Shown piece by piece: positions 36,205 to 45,164 of a stretch of DNA of 64,000 nucleotides. Both the position numbers and the translations under genes were made by a program. The stretch spans positions 744,001-808,000 of the forward strand of contig NZ_JAXQNP010000004.1 in the NCBI RefSeq assembly GCF_034427435.1. The letters run 5' to 3'. The notes under the pieces were generated by a model. That model did no database searches and was not told the DNA's origin. It worked only from the letters and a program-made list of their open reading frames with translations. Each line of letters begins with the position of its first letter. Positions within the stretch are counted from its first letter, which is position 1. The DNA comes from Nitrospirillum sp034427435 (lineage in GTDB: Bacteria; Pseudomonadota; Alphaproteobacteria; Azospirillales; Azospirillaceae).

Positions 36205-37746
36205 CTACTTGCGGTACAGGTCCTGGTATTCCTGGCGCAGCAGGTTCTTCTGCACCTTGCCCATGGTGTTGCGCGGCAGATCGTCCACGAACAGCACGCG
36301 CTTGGGCTGCTTGAACTTGGCCAGGCGTCCGTCCAGGGCGGCCAGCACGGCGGCCTCGTCCACCGCCGCATCCTTCTTGCGCACCACCACGGCGGTCACG
36401 CCCTCACCAAAATCCGGGTGGGGGACCCCGATCACGGCGCTCTCCACCACGCCGGGCAGGCCGTCGATCTCCGTCTCGATCTCCTTGGGATAGACGTTGT
36501 AGCCGCCGGAAATGACCAGGTCCTTGCCCCGGCCGACGATATGGACATAACCCCGGGCGTCGATCTTGCCCAGATCGCCGGTGATGAAAAAGCCGTCGGG
36601 CCGGAACTCGGCCGCCGTCTTCTCCGGCATCTGCCAGTAGCCCTTGAAGACGTTGGGGCCGCGCACCTCGATCATGCCGATCTCGCCCTGGGGTATGGCG
36701 GCCCCCGTCTCCGGTTCCACCACGCGCAGGGCCACGCCCGGCAGGGGAAAGCCCACGGTGCCGGCCACGCGGTCGCCGTCATAGGGATTGGAGGTGTTCA
36801 TGTTGGTTTCGGTCATGCCGTACCGTTCCAGGATGGCGAGACCGGTACGGGCCCGCCAGCTGTCATGGGTCTCGGCCAGCAGGGGGGCGGAGCCGGAGAT
36901 GAACAGCCGCATATGGGCCGTCGCCTCGCTCGTCAGGCCGGGATGCTGCAGCAGGCGGACATAGAAGGTGGGCACGCCCATCATGGTGGTGGCGCGGGGC
37001 AGCAGCCGCAGCACCTCGTCCGCGTCGAAGCGGGCCAAGAAGATCATGGTGCCGCCGGCCAGCAGCAGGGTGTTGGTGGCGACGAACAGCCCATGGGTAT
37101 GGAAGATGGGCAGGGCGTGCAGCAGCACGTCGCCCTCGGTGAAACGCCAGTAGTCCACCAGGGTCAGGGCGTTGGAGGCCAGGTTGTCATGGCTCAGCAT
37201 CGCGCCCTTGGACCGGCCCGTGGTGCCGGAGGTGTAGAGGATGGCGGCCAAATCGTCAGCCCCCCGGGCGACATCGGCGAAGGTGCTGGACTGTTCCAGC
37301 GCCGCCGCCAACAGGGTGCCCGCGTCCGCCGCCCCCTGCCCCCCAAGCGTCTCCACGGCGGCGACACCCTTGGCCCGGGCCAGCTCCGTCATGGCCACCG
37401 CCTTGGCGGGATCGCACACCACCAGGTGGGGCGTGGCGTCCCCAATGAAATAGTCCAGCTCCGCCAAGGTATAGCCGGTGTTCAGCGGCAGGTAGATGGC
37501 GCCCGCCCGCACGCAGGCCAGGTACAGCATGATGGCCTCGGCGCTCTTTTCCACCTGGACCGCCACCCGGTCGCCGGGCTTCACGCCCCGGGCCACCAGC
37601 AGGTTCGCCATGCGCGCCGACAGGTCCACCATGTCGCCATAGGTCAGGGTCCGCTCAGGCTGGCCCTTGGTTTCCGGAAGGATGATGAACGGCTTCTCCC
37701 GCGCCGGCATGCGGCCCAGGATCAGGGAAAAGAGATGGTTGGCCAT
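36205..37746 (-). CDS. matB: Malonyl-CoA synthetase
   Basis: A 513-residue ANL-superfamily acyl-CoA ligase. It has the P-loop LYTSGTTGRSKGAM, RYGMTETNMNTSNPY (adenylate binding), TGDLGKIDARGYV, and a C-terminal GKVQKNLLR with the adenylation Lys. The length and the motif GSAPLLAETHDSW fit MatB, which converts malonate to malonyl-CoA using ATP and CoA. Its upstream partner on the same strand is malonyl-CoA decarboxylase, 76 bases away, giving a mat-type malonate catabolic operon. GGAG precedes ATG 37746. The divergent TRAP transporter likely supplies malonate. Confidence 0.92.
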   Translation of the reverse strand: MANHLFSLILGRMPAREKPFIILPETKGQPERTLTYGDMVDLSARMANLLVARGVKPGDRVAVQVEKSAEAIMLYLACVRAGAIYLPLNTGYTLAELDYFIGDATPHLVVCDPAKAVAMTELARAKGVAAVETLGGQGAADAGTLLAAALEQSSTFADVARGADDLAAILYTSGTTGRSKGAMLSHDNLASNALTLVDYWRFTEGDVLLHALPIFHTHGLFVATNTLLLAGGTMIFLARFDADEVLRLLPRATTMMGVPTFYVRLLQHPGLTSEATAHMRLFISGSAPLLAETHDSWRARTGLAILERYGMTETNMNTSNPYDGDRVAGTVGFPLPGVALRVVEPETGAAIPQGEIGMIEVRGPNVFKGYWQMPEKTAAEFRPDGFFITGDLGKIDARGYVHIVGRGKDLVISGGYNVYPKEIETEIDGLPGVVESAVIGVPHPDFGEGVTAVVVRKKDAAVDEAAVLAALDGRLAKFKQPKRVLFVDDLPRNTMGKVQKNLLRQEYQDLYRK

Positions 37747-37822
37747 GACAGTCACACTCCGGATTCTTCTTGAGGCGCTTTTTATCGTTGCTGGTGAACG
37801 GTGGCAATCAAACGGCGGTTGG

Positions 37823-39331
37823 CTAAACGGGGCTTGACGCGTCGGCCGCGGCGGGACTGGGCCGTTTGGCCGCCGCGTCCGGCCGGCCGGGCTTGGATCC
37901 ATCGCTCTTGGGCGGCTTGGGATCATCGGGCGTGGTGTCGGCCTTCAGGTGGCGGCGGACGGCGGCGGCGGCCACCACCTCCCCCTTGTCGGCATACCGC
38001 TCGTGGTTGGTCTCGATGTCGTCCAGCTTATAAAGGTAATTGACCATCAGGCCATGGGATTGGGCCAAGCCCTTGGACGACAGGTCGCCCAGGAAGTTCA
38101 TGCGCTCCAACCGGGCGCCGTTGCCCAGGTGAAAGCGGGCGACCGGGTCCACCGGCTTGTTGCCCCGGGCTTTGGCCTTCAGGAAATAGTGCGCCGCCGC
38201 CTGCATTAGCACCGGCGAGACGGTGGCGGCCACGGCGGGATCCTGGTTCCAGCCCGGGCGGTCCAGCGCCGCCAGGATATCCTTGTCGGCCGGCGCCAGC
38301 AGGGTGGACGCCGGATCGGCGCGCTGCTGCCCCAGCCACTTGGCGAAGGCCGGCACAGGCGACAGGGTGACGAAGGTCCGCAGGTTGGGCAGCTCGGCCC
38401 GCAAATCCTCCACCACCTGCTTGATCAGGAAGTTACCGAAAGAAACGCCGCGCAGGCCCTCCTGGCAATTGGAGATGGAATAGAAGACAGCGGTGGTCGC
38501 CTCCTCCGCCGCCATGGGCGCGCGCCCTTCGGCCAGCAGGGCGTCGATGCTGGCCGGTATCTCGGGCGCCAGCGCCACCTCCACGAAGATCAGCGGATCA
38601 TCCAGCAGCTGGGGATGGAAGAAGGCGAAGCAGCGGCGGTCGGACGGGGCCAGGCGGCGGCGCAGGTCATCCCAATCGCGGATGGTGTGCACCGCCTCAT
38701 ACCGGATGATCTTTTCCAGGATGTTGGCCGGCGTCGTCCAGTCGATGTGGCGCAGCACCAGGAAGCCACGGTTGAACCACGACGCCAACAAGTGGCTGAA
38801 GTCCGCGTCCACCGCCTCCAGCGCCGTCTTCTCCACCCCCTGGGCATCGGCCATGACCCGGAACAGGACCTCGCGCATGCGCACCACGGCCTCGGTCCCA
38901 CCCGGCGCCAGGTTCAGGCGGCGGAACAGCTCCTGCCGCCGGGCCTCGGCGGCGTTGTGCAGGACCAGCGCCGTGCCCGCCCCCGGGGCGGCGCGGTAGG
39001 CGTCGATGGCCCTGTCCAGCTTGATGGGATCGGGACCGAAACGATAAGCCAAATCCAAAAGAAAGGCGCGCTGGCCGGCGGCGTCCAGGGCCGCCCACTG
39101 GTCCAGGATCTGCCCAGCCAACACCACGCCCGAGGCCTCTCCCCGGCCGGACAGCAGGGTGTCGCACAGGCTGGGCAGGTCGCGGCGCGGCGGCGCCTTG
39201 CCCGACAGCGGCATCAGCTTGGCCGCGTCCTCCAGCAAATCCTCCACCGTCGGTCCATGGCGGCGCAACAGGGCGCGGCCGCGGTCGGCGATGGTGGTCA
39301 ACATGGACCGGAAGAAGGTGCTGCTGCTCAT
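37823..39331 (-). CDS. matA: Malonyl-CoA decarboxylase
   Basis: A 502-residue MCD-family protein. The N-terminal helical domain (to about 170) is followed by the GNAT-like catalytic domain with FHPQLLDDPLIFVEVAL, VFYSISNCQEGLRGVSFGN and the conserved HYFLKAKA. The segment GFLVLRHIDWTTPANILEKI is a family hallmark. It decarboxylates malonyl-CoA to acetyl-CoA and CO2. The tail (about 460-502) is low-complexity, rich in Lys, Pro and Asp. It is the first gene of the operon with matB. ATG 39331 is inside a longer open frame reaching 39415. A GAGG lies upstream. Confidence 0.93.
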   Translation of the reverse strand: MSSSTFFRSMLTTIADRGRALLRRHGPTVEDLLEDAAKLMPLSGKAPPRRDLPSLCDTLLSGRGEASGVVLAGQILDQWAALDAAGQRAFLLDLAYRFGPDPIKLDRAIDAYRAAPGAGTALVLHNAAEARRQELFRRLNLAPGGTEAVVRMREVLFRVMADAQGVEKTALEAVDADFSHLLASWFNRGFLVLRHIDWTTPANILEKIIRYEAVHTIRDWDDLRRRLAPSDRRCFAFFHPQLLDDPLIFVEVALAPEIPASIDALLAEGRAPMAAEEATTAVFYSISNCQEGLRGVSFGNFLIKQVVEDLRAELPNLRTFVTLSPVPAFAKWLGQQRADPASTLLAPADKDILAALDRPGWNQDPAVAATVSPVLMQAAAHYFLKAKARGNKPVDPVARFHLGNGARLERMNFLGDLSSKGLAQSHGLMVNYLYKLDDIETNHERYADKGEVVAAAAVRRHLKADTTPDDPKPPKSDGSKPGRPDAAAKRPSPAAADASSPV

Positions 39332-39925
39332 GGGCTGGGCCTCGCGGATTGCGAACCAGGGGAGACGAGATTGCGCCGTACCGTCAGCGGGCGATGGTAG
39401 GCCGCCCCGGCGCACCCGCCAAGGCCGGTTGAGGGGCCGCCTGGGGTGTCGACATATTGGACACGAAGTCGGACAGGCTGTCGCCCTGGATGCCGATATG
39501 ATGGCGCATCAGGGTTCGGGCAGGACCATGACTCATCCTCATCCGAGGGCGCATGCGGGACGGACCAGCCCCTGAAGGCCGGCGGAGCCCGATGCAGTCT
39601 TCCCACGGTCACGCATACACCCGTGGGCCCTATGCATGCAAGAAAAGCCACGAGGCATTTCACAGATTCGACACCCATAGATTGCCCTCGTCCGTCCACC
39701 TATCCCAAGTATACGCAAATAACAACCTTTCATGGTCGCGGCTTTTGTTGAGCAATTACGGAAAATAGCAGTTAAGCACGCCTGATCTTTAGCAGTATTG
39801 CACTTGATAGAATTGTCGAAGCAGGGTTATTATTTCATGTTTCCTTTTTAACCGACGCTACTGGCCACCCTCACGCCGGCTCCTGAAAAATGCCGGCGCC
39901 AGCCCACGGTAAGGAACACGCCCCC
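39332..39925. other. Divergent control region of the malonate locus
   Basis: About 594 bases between malonyl-CoA decarboxylase and the TRAP binding-protein gene. No convincing gene is present. The right half (39690-39850) is AT-rich. AGTATACGCAA at 39709-39719 has a GntR-like TATAC core, but it is a weak, single half-site. No MatR-type regulator gene is in the window. Confidence 0.5.
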
Positions 39926-40998
39926 ATGTCGACCGATCAGACGTCCACCATCGCCTTGTCGCGCCGCGCCCTGCTGGGGGGTATGGCGGCCGTCCCCACC
40001 TTGACCCTGGGGGGCACCGTGCTGAGCGCCGGCGGCCTGCTCCCCACCCTGGCCCAGGCCCAGACCACCCTTAAGATCTCCCATCAATTCCCGGGGGGCA
40101 CGCTGACGGAAGGGGACTTCCGTGATCGGCTATGCCGCAAGTTCGCGGTCCAGGTGGAGGCGGAAACCAAGGGCGCCCTGAAGTTCGAGGTCTATCCCGC
40201 CTCCTCCCTCATGAAGACGGTGGCGCAGTTGCAGGCCCTGCGGAAAGGCGCCCTGGACCTCTCCCTCTACCCCCTGCCCTACGGCGGGGGTGAGGTGCCG
40301 GAAATGAACCTGGGCCTCATGCCCTGCCTGGTGACGACGTACGAACAGGGCCTGGCCTGGAAGAAAAAGCCGATTGGCGAGGCGCTGACCAAGGCGCTGG
40401 AAGCCAAGGGCATGAAGATCCTGTGCTGGGTGTGGCAGGCGGGCGGCGTCGCGGCGCGCGGCGCCCCGGTGCTGCACCCCGCCGACGTCAAGGGCATCAA
40501 GATCCGGGGCGGGGCGCGGGAGATGGACCTGATGTTCAAGGCCGCCGGCGCCGCCGTCTCGTCCCTTCCATCCAACGAGATCTATGCCGGCATGCAGACC
40601 GGCGCCCTGGACGCCACCGTCACCAGTTCCACCAGCCTGATCTCCTTCAAGCTGGAGGAGCAGTGCAAGAGCCTGACTTCCGCACGGCAAAAGGGCTTCT
40701 GCTACATGCTGGAACCGCTGCTGATGTCCAAGATCGTGTTCGACGCCCTCCCCCCGCCCAGCAGAAGGCGCTGCTGACGGTGGGGGAGGCGCTGGAGCCG
40801 TTCGGGCAGGAAGAAGCCAAGAAGGACGACCAGCGCGCGGCCGAGATCTTCGCCAAGGCCGGGGTGACGGTCGTGGACATGGACGACAAGGTGATGAAGG
40901 AATGGCGCGCCATCGCCCGCGACACCGCCTGGAGGGACTTCGCCGAACGCGTGCCCGAAGGGGCCACCCTGTTGAAGCTGGCCGAGGACGTGGCATGA
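39926..40998 (+). pseudogene. TRAP transporter substrate-binding protein (DctP type), frameshifted by one base
   Basis: Export signal with twin Arg (SRRALLGGMAAVPTLTLGG), then the DctP fold: LKISHQFPGG, LQALRKGALDLSLYPLPYGG, EALTKALEAKGMKILCW, GIKIRGGAREMDLMFKAAGA and SNEIYAGMQTGALDATVTS. The frame leaves at SKIVFDALPP. The next plus frame continues AQQKALLTVGEALEPFGQ, then AERVPEGATLLKLAEDVA. One extra C in the C6 run at 40740-40745 restores 357 residues, normal for this family. It binds the substrate in the periplasm. Position beside matAB suggests malonate or another dicarboxylate. The end overlaps the DctQ-type gene by four bases (ATGA). Confidence 0.87.
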
Positions 40999-41543
40999 GG
41001 GCTGCGGAACCGGCATTGCCCGCCGCCCTGCGCTGGGCGGGCACGCTTTTGGCCTGGACCAACCGCGCCATCGCCACCGTGGCGGCGATGGCGGTGGTCG
41101 CCGCCGGCGGCGTCATGACGGAGGAGGCGATTGCGCGCTATTTCCTGCACCAGGCCGCGGACTGGCAGGACGAGGCCGCCATCTTCCTGCTGGTGGGGGC
41201 CACCTTCCTGTCGGCCGCCTATGTCCAGTCCCGCAGGGGCCACATCGCCATCGAGGTGGTGGGCGGCCTCCTGCCGCCGGCGGCGGAGCGGATACGGCGC
41301 TGGGTGGCGGACCTGATCTCGCTCCTGTTCTGCGGCTTCTTTTCCTGGAAATCGGGGGCGCTGTGCCATGAGGCCTGGGTGGAGGGCTATGTCACCTCTT
41401 CATCCTGGGCGCCCCCCTTGTGGATTCCCTACCTCGCCATGTCGGTGGGCATGACCCTGCTGACCCTGCAGATCGCCCTGCAGCTGCTGGCCCGACAAGC
41501 GCCGGACGAGGCCATGGAAGGACACGCCCATGGGCACGGCTGA
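40995..41543 (+). CDS. TRAP transporter small permease (DctQ type)
   Basis: A 182-residue membrane protein with four predicted helices. It has WQDEAAIFLLVGATFLSAAYVQSRRGHIAIEVV (split at residues 55-87), which carries the DctQ hallmark around the second helix and the loop SRRGHI. It starts in an ATGA overlap with the binding-protein gene and overlaps the large permease by 14 bases, so the three are one translationally coupled unit. The C-terminus is His-rich (HAHGHG). It links the binding protein to the transport subunit. Confidence 0.9.
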   Translation: MRAAEPALPAALRWAGTLLAWTNRAIATVAAMAVVAAGGVMTEEAIARYFLHQAADWQDEAAIFLLVGATFLSAAYVQSRRGHIAIEVVGGLLPPAAERIRRWVADLISLLFCGFFSWKSGALCHEAWVEGYVTSSSWAPPLWIPYLAMSVGMTLLTLQIALQLLARQAPDEAMEGHAHGHG

Positions 41544-42876
41544 GATCGGCCTGCTCTATGGTGGCGCCACCCTGGTGGCCCTGTTCGCCGGCCTGCCCAT
41601 CGCCTTCGCGCTGGGCGCCGTCGCCGTGGTGTTCATGTACGTCTTCATGCCGGCGGCCTCGCTGGATACCGTCACCCAGAATGTCTATGAGGAGATGGCC
41701 AGCATCACCATGCTGACCATTCCCCTGTTCATCCTGAAGGGGGCCGCCATCGGCCGGTCACGCGCCGGCTCGGACCTCTATTCCGCGCTGCATGTGTGGA
41801 TGGGCCGGGTACCGGGCGGCCTGGGCGTCGCCAACGTCTTCGCCTGCGCCCTGTTCGCCGCCATGGCCGGCAGCAGCCCCGCCACCTGTTCCGCCATCGG
41901 CAGCGCCGGTATCCCCGAGATGCGGCGTCGCGGCTATTCCCCGGGCTTCGCCGCCGGCATCATCGCGGCCGGGGGCACGCTGGGCATCCTGCTGCCGCCC
42001 TCCATCACCCTGATCCTCTATGCCGTGGCGGCGGAACAGTCGCTGGGCCGATTGTTCCTGGCCGGCATCGGCCCAGGCGTGCTGATGGTCGTCCTGTTCG
42101 CCATCTATGCCGTCGTCCGCTATCGCCAGGAAAAGGTGGCGGCGACCGCGGCCTACGCACAAGGCGGGGCCTGGTCGGAGATACTGCGCACCGACACCTT
42201 CACCGCGCGGGAACGGTTCGCCGCCATCCCGCGTGTGCTGCCCTTCGTCATCCTGCTGATCGGCGTCATGTTCGCGCTGTACGGCGGCATCGCCACCCCA
42301 TCGGAAACGGCTGGTTTGGGTGCCGTGCTGGCCCTGCTGATGGTGGCCGGCATCTACCGCGTCTGGCGGCCGGCGCAGGTGGCCCCCATCCTGATGTCCA
42401 CCCTGCGCGAATCCACCATGCTGATGATGATCATCGGCATGTCGCTGCTCTATTCCTACGTGATGAGCTACCTGCACATCAGCCAGGGGGCGGCCGAGTG
42501 GATCGTGGGCATGCACCTGTCGAAATGGGTGCTGCTGACCGCCATCCTGCTGCTGGTGGTGGTTCTGGGCTTTTTCCTGCCGCCCGTCAGCATCATCCTG
42601 ATGACCGCCCCCATCATCCTGCCGCCGCTGAAGGCCGCCGGCTTCGACCTGATCTGGTTCGGCATCATCCTGTCCATCGTCATGGAGATGGGCCTGATCC
42701 ATCCGCCGGTGGGCCTGAACATCTTCGTCATCAAGAATATCGCGCCGGACATCCCCCTGCGCGACGTGGTGATGGGGGTGTTGCCCTTTGTGGCCCTGAT
42801 GCTGGTGTCCATCCTGGCGCTGTGCCTGGTGCCCGGCCTGGCCACCTGGCTGCCCGCCGCCGTCTATGCCGGCTAA
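41530..42876 (+). CDS. TRAP transporter large permease (DctM type)
   Basis: A 448-residue transporter with 12-13 predicted helices. It has the DctM features IPLFILKGAAIGRS, AMAGSSPATCSAIGSAGIPE and GGTLGILLPPSITLILYA in the first half, and FFLPPVSIILMTAPIILPP with MGLIHPPVGLNIFVIK in the second. It moves the substrate into the cytoplasm driven by a sodium gradient, working with the DctQ and DctP subunits encoded just upstream. AAGGA precedes the ATG. A terminator follows the stop codon. Divergence from matA and matB makes malonate the most likely substrate. Confidence 0.94.
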   Translation: MGTAEIGLLYGGATLVALFAGLPIAFALGAVAVVFMYVFMPAASLDTVTQNVYEEMASITMLTIPLFILKGAAIGRSRAGSDLYSALHVWMGRVPGGLGVANVFACALFAAMAGSSPATCSAIGSAGIPEMRRRGYSPGFAAGIIAAGGTLGILLPPSITLILYAVAAEQSLGRLFLAGIGPGVLMVVLFAIYAVVRYRQEKVAATAAYAQGGAWSEILRTDTFTARERFAAIPRVLPFVILLIGVMFALYGGIATPSETAGLGAVLALLMVAGIYRVWRPAQVAPILMSTLRESTMLMMIIGMSLLYSYVMSYLHISQGAAEWIVGMHLSKWVLLTAILLLVVVLGFFLPPVSIILMTAPIILPPLKAAGFDLIWFGIILSIVMEMGLIHPPVGLNIFVIKNIAPDIPLRDVVMGVLPFVALMLVSILALCLVPGLATWLPAAVYAG

Positions 42877-42899
42877 AGGGTGTTGGACCTCAAAAAGAA

Positions 42900-42936
42900 A
42901 AGGGGCGGTCCCACATGGGGCCGCCCCTTCGCTTTT
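42900..42936 (+). terminator. Terminator after the TRAP operon
   Basis: Nine-base arms AAGGGGCGG (42900-42908) and CCGCCCCTT (42921-42929), followed by CGCTTTT. Confidence 0.8.
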
Positions 42937-42967
42937 CCAGGCTCACACGCCGACCAGCGGCCCACCC

Positions 42968-44476
42968 TCACGCCGCGTCGGTGCGGATCTGCTTCACCAC
43001 GCCAGTCACCACCGACTGCAGCTGCTGCACCCGGCCGGACAGCAGCTTCGACAGGTCGGCGATGCCGTCGGCGGAGCCGTTGGTATCGGTCCAGGCCGAC
43101 AGCGTCTCCTCACATCCCCGGGCGGCGGCGCCGGCGCTCTGTACCGCCTCGGCCGCGCTGCGGGCGATTTCCTTGGTGGCGGCGTCCTGTTCCTCCACCG
43201 CCGCCGCGATGGCGGAGGTGGCGGCATCGACGTCGAAGATGACGGTGGCGATGGACTCGATGGCCTCCGCCGCCTCATGCGTGCTGTCCCGGATGGCGGC
43301 CACCTTCTGCGCCACCTCGGACGTCGCCAAGCCCGTCTGGCCGGCCAGGTTCTTGACCTCGGACGCCACGACGGCGAAGCCCTTGCCCGCCACGCCGGCG
43401 CGCGCCGCCTCGATAGTGGCGTTCAGCGCCAACAGGTTGGTGCGCTCCGCGATCTCGCTGATGGTAGCCAGCACGCTGCCGATGCTGGACGCCGCGTCCG
43501 ACAGGCCGCTGATGATGGCCTGGGCGGACCGCGCCCGCTCCGCCGCCTGGCGCGTCACGCCGGAGGAGCGCGCGACCTGGCTGCTGATCTCGGCGATGGC
43601 TTCGGACAGTTGCGAGGCGGCGTCGGCCACCTGAGAGGCGCTGTCCAGGGCATCCCCGCCGGAGGCCGCGATGGCGCCGGCGTTGTCGGAACCGCGGCGG
43701 ACCAGCGCGCGCAGGTCGTCGGCGCAGCCCCGGGCATCGGTGGCGGCCCCCGCCACCTCACCCGCCAGGCCGCCGACATCGCTTTCCAGACGCTGCGCCA
43801 GGGCGATCATGAGGCGGCTGCGCTCCTCCCGCGCCTGCGCGGCGACGGACTCGCGCGCGGCGGTGGCCCGGGCCAGTTCCTCATGGGCCAGACGGGCATC
43901 GGCCAGGGCCTCGTCCGACCGCTGGAAGGACCGGGCCATGGTCTGGGCCAGCCAGGCCAGCAAGGCCCCCTCAAACACCACCAGCCAGACATACATGAGG
44001 ATGCGCAGGTATTCCCCGCCGTGCACACCCGCCGCCTCGGGCACCGTCAGCCCGCCGACGATGAAGAACAGGGCCACGGCCGCGGCCGAAGCCGCAAGCG
44101 TGCGCGCGTCACAGAAGCCGGCGGAGACGGCGACCAGGATGTAGACATAGATCTGCATGCCGGTCTGCCAGGGATTGCCGGCGAACGCCCAGATGGACAA
44201 GGCGCCCGCCAAGGGCAGGCAGGCCGCCAGGACCAGACGGCTGGCGGTGGCCGGCAACATCACCCAGGCCCCCGCCGCCACGATCACGACCAGCAGCGTC
44301 GCCACCGGCTGCCGCCAATCAAACCCGCCCAGAACCACCAGTTGGGCAGCGACCAGAACAAAGACCTGCGCCACCAGCAGCGTCAGGACCAAGAGGGTGG
44401 TGGTACGGCGCACACGCTCCAAAGGGGACTGTTGGACATCGATTTGAGGGTCGGAGGCGATGGATGCGGCAGGCAT
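42968..44476 (-). CDS. Methyl-accepting chemotaxis protein
   Basis: A 502-residue receptor. The N-terminus has about six membrane helices (residues 25-170) in place of a periplasmic sensor, like MASE-type input domains. A coiled-coil signalling domain follows, with the conserved hairpin tip EIAERTNLLALNATIEAARAGV (split) and GKGFAVVASEVKNLA. There is no obvious C-terminal pentapeptide for CheR tethering. It probably senses a membrane or energy signal and controls CheA. GGAGA precedes ATG 44476; the frame is open to 44797. Confidence 0.92.
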   Translation of the reverse strand: MPAASIASDPQIDVQQSPLERVRRTTTLLVLTLLVAQVFVLVAAQLVVLGGFDWRQPVATLLVVIVAAGAWVMLPATASRLVLAACLPLAGALSIWAFAGNPWQTGMQIYVYILVAVSAGFCDARTLAASAAAVALFFIVGGLTVPEAAGVHGGEYLRILMYVWLVVFEGALLAWLAQTMARSFQRSDEALADARLAHEELARATAARESVAAQAREERSRLMIALAQRLESDVGGLAGEVAGAATDARGCADDLRALVRRGSDNAGAIAASGGDALDSASQVADAASQLSEAIAEISSQVARSSGVTRQAAERARSAQAIISGLSDAASSIGSVLATISEIAERTNLLALNATIEAARAGVAGKGFAVVASEVKNLAGQTGLATSEVAQKVAAIRDSTHEAAEAIESIATVIFDVDAATSAIAAAVEEQDAATKEIARSAAEAVQSAGAAARGCEETLSAWTDTNGSADGIADLSKLLSGRVQQLQSVVTGVVKQIRTDAA

Positions 44477-44622
44477 TGGGCCAATCTCCCGGAAAAGGTT
44501 TTCCCAGATAACCGTTCCACGGTACGCCCTGCCTTGACCTGGATCACTAATGCGCAATGAACAGGGTTGCGATTTCATGCACCCGGCGCCCGGGAAACCA
44601 GAGGTGGAAAAGCCAGGGCCGC

Positions 44623-44970
44623 TCAGAAAAACGCCTGGCTCAGGTTGGGTTGCGGCGCATGGACCGGAGTCGCCAGGGTTTCCACCGACGCCAGCCATTG
44701 GAAATAGCTGACAACCACCACGCGCACGGCGCTGGACAGGCTGGTTTCCGCATCGCGGGAGCGGTCGATCACGTCCAGCAGTTCCGAGATCTGGCACCCC
44801 TCCTGGCGGGCCAGCAGGTCAAGGCCCGTCCAGAACTGCGGCTCCAGGCGCATGGACGTGCGGCGGCTGCCCACGCGGACACTGCGCGGCACCAGGGACC
44901 GCGGCGCCGTTGCCTGATGGACAGCGGCCATAACCGGGAACGGAAGGCGATGGCTGGTCAGAACGGTCAT
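44623..44970 (-). CDS. Ribbon-helix-helix domain protein (RHH_4 type)
   Basis: A 115-residue protein. The central part RSVRVGSRRTSMRLEPQFW, then ARQEGCQISELLDVID, matches the alphaproteobacterial ribbon-helix-helix (aryl-sulphate-sulphotransferase-associated) family PF13467: a basic beta strand followed by two helices. It is probably a small DNA-binding protein. Start at ATG 44970 after GGAG; an in-frame ATG at 44988 is also possible. It lies between the MCP and a LuxR solo, divergent from the latter. Confidence 0.75.
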   Translation of the reverse strand: MTVLTSHRLPFPVMAAVHQATAPRSLVPRSVRVGSRRTSMRLEPQFWTGLDLLARQEGCQISELLDVIDRSRDAETSLSSAVRVVVVSYFQWLASVETLATPVHAPQPNLSQAFF

Positions 44971-45164
44971 GTCCGTACTCCGTAACAAGTCCCCCCATTA
45001 CGCGCCCACGCACGTTTTTCGGGAGGTATGGTAGCAGTCCTCATCAAACCGGTGAAAACGTCGTTACATAACTGTAGACTCATACAGGGTTAGGCGCCTC
45101 TCGGGAAAATGGGGTGCCGCGACCCGCGACCCCATACCGCCACGGCGACCCTCGGACGTTCCCC

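Noticed and set aside
36418..37773. A 451-codon plus-strand open frame opposite matB
   Set aside because: Antisense shadow of matB, with His/Gly/Gln-rich text and no domain.
9632..40998. Programmed ribosomal frameshifting at the four broken genes
   Set aside because: The sites are C-runs without a conserved slippery heptamer or a consistent downstream structure, and the genes belong to families not known to use frameshifting.
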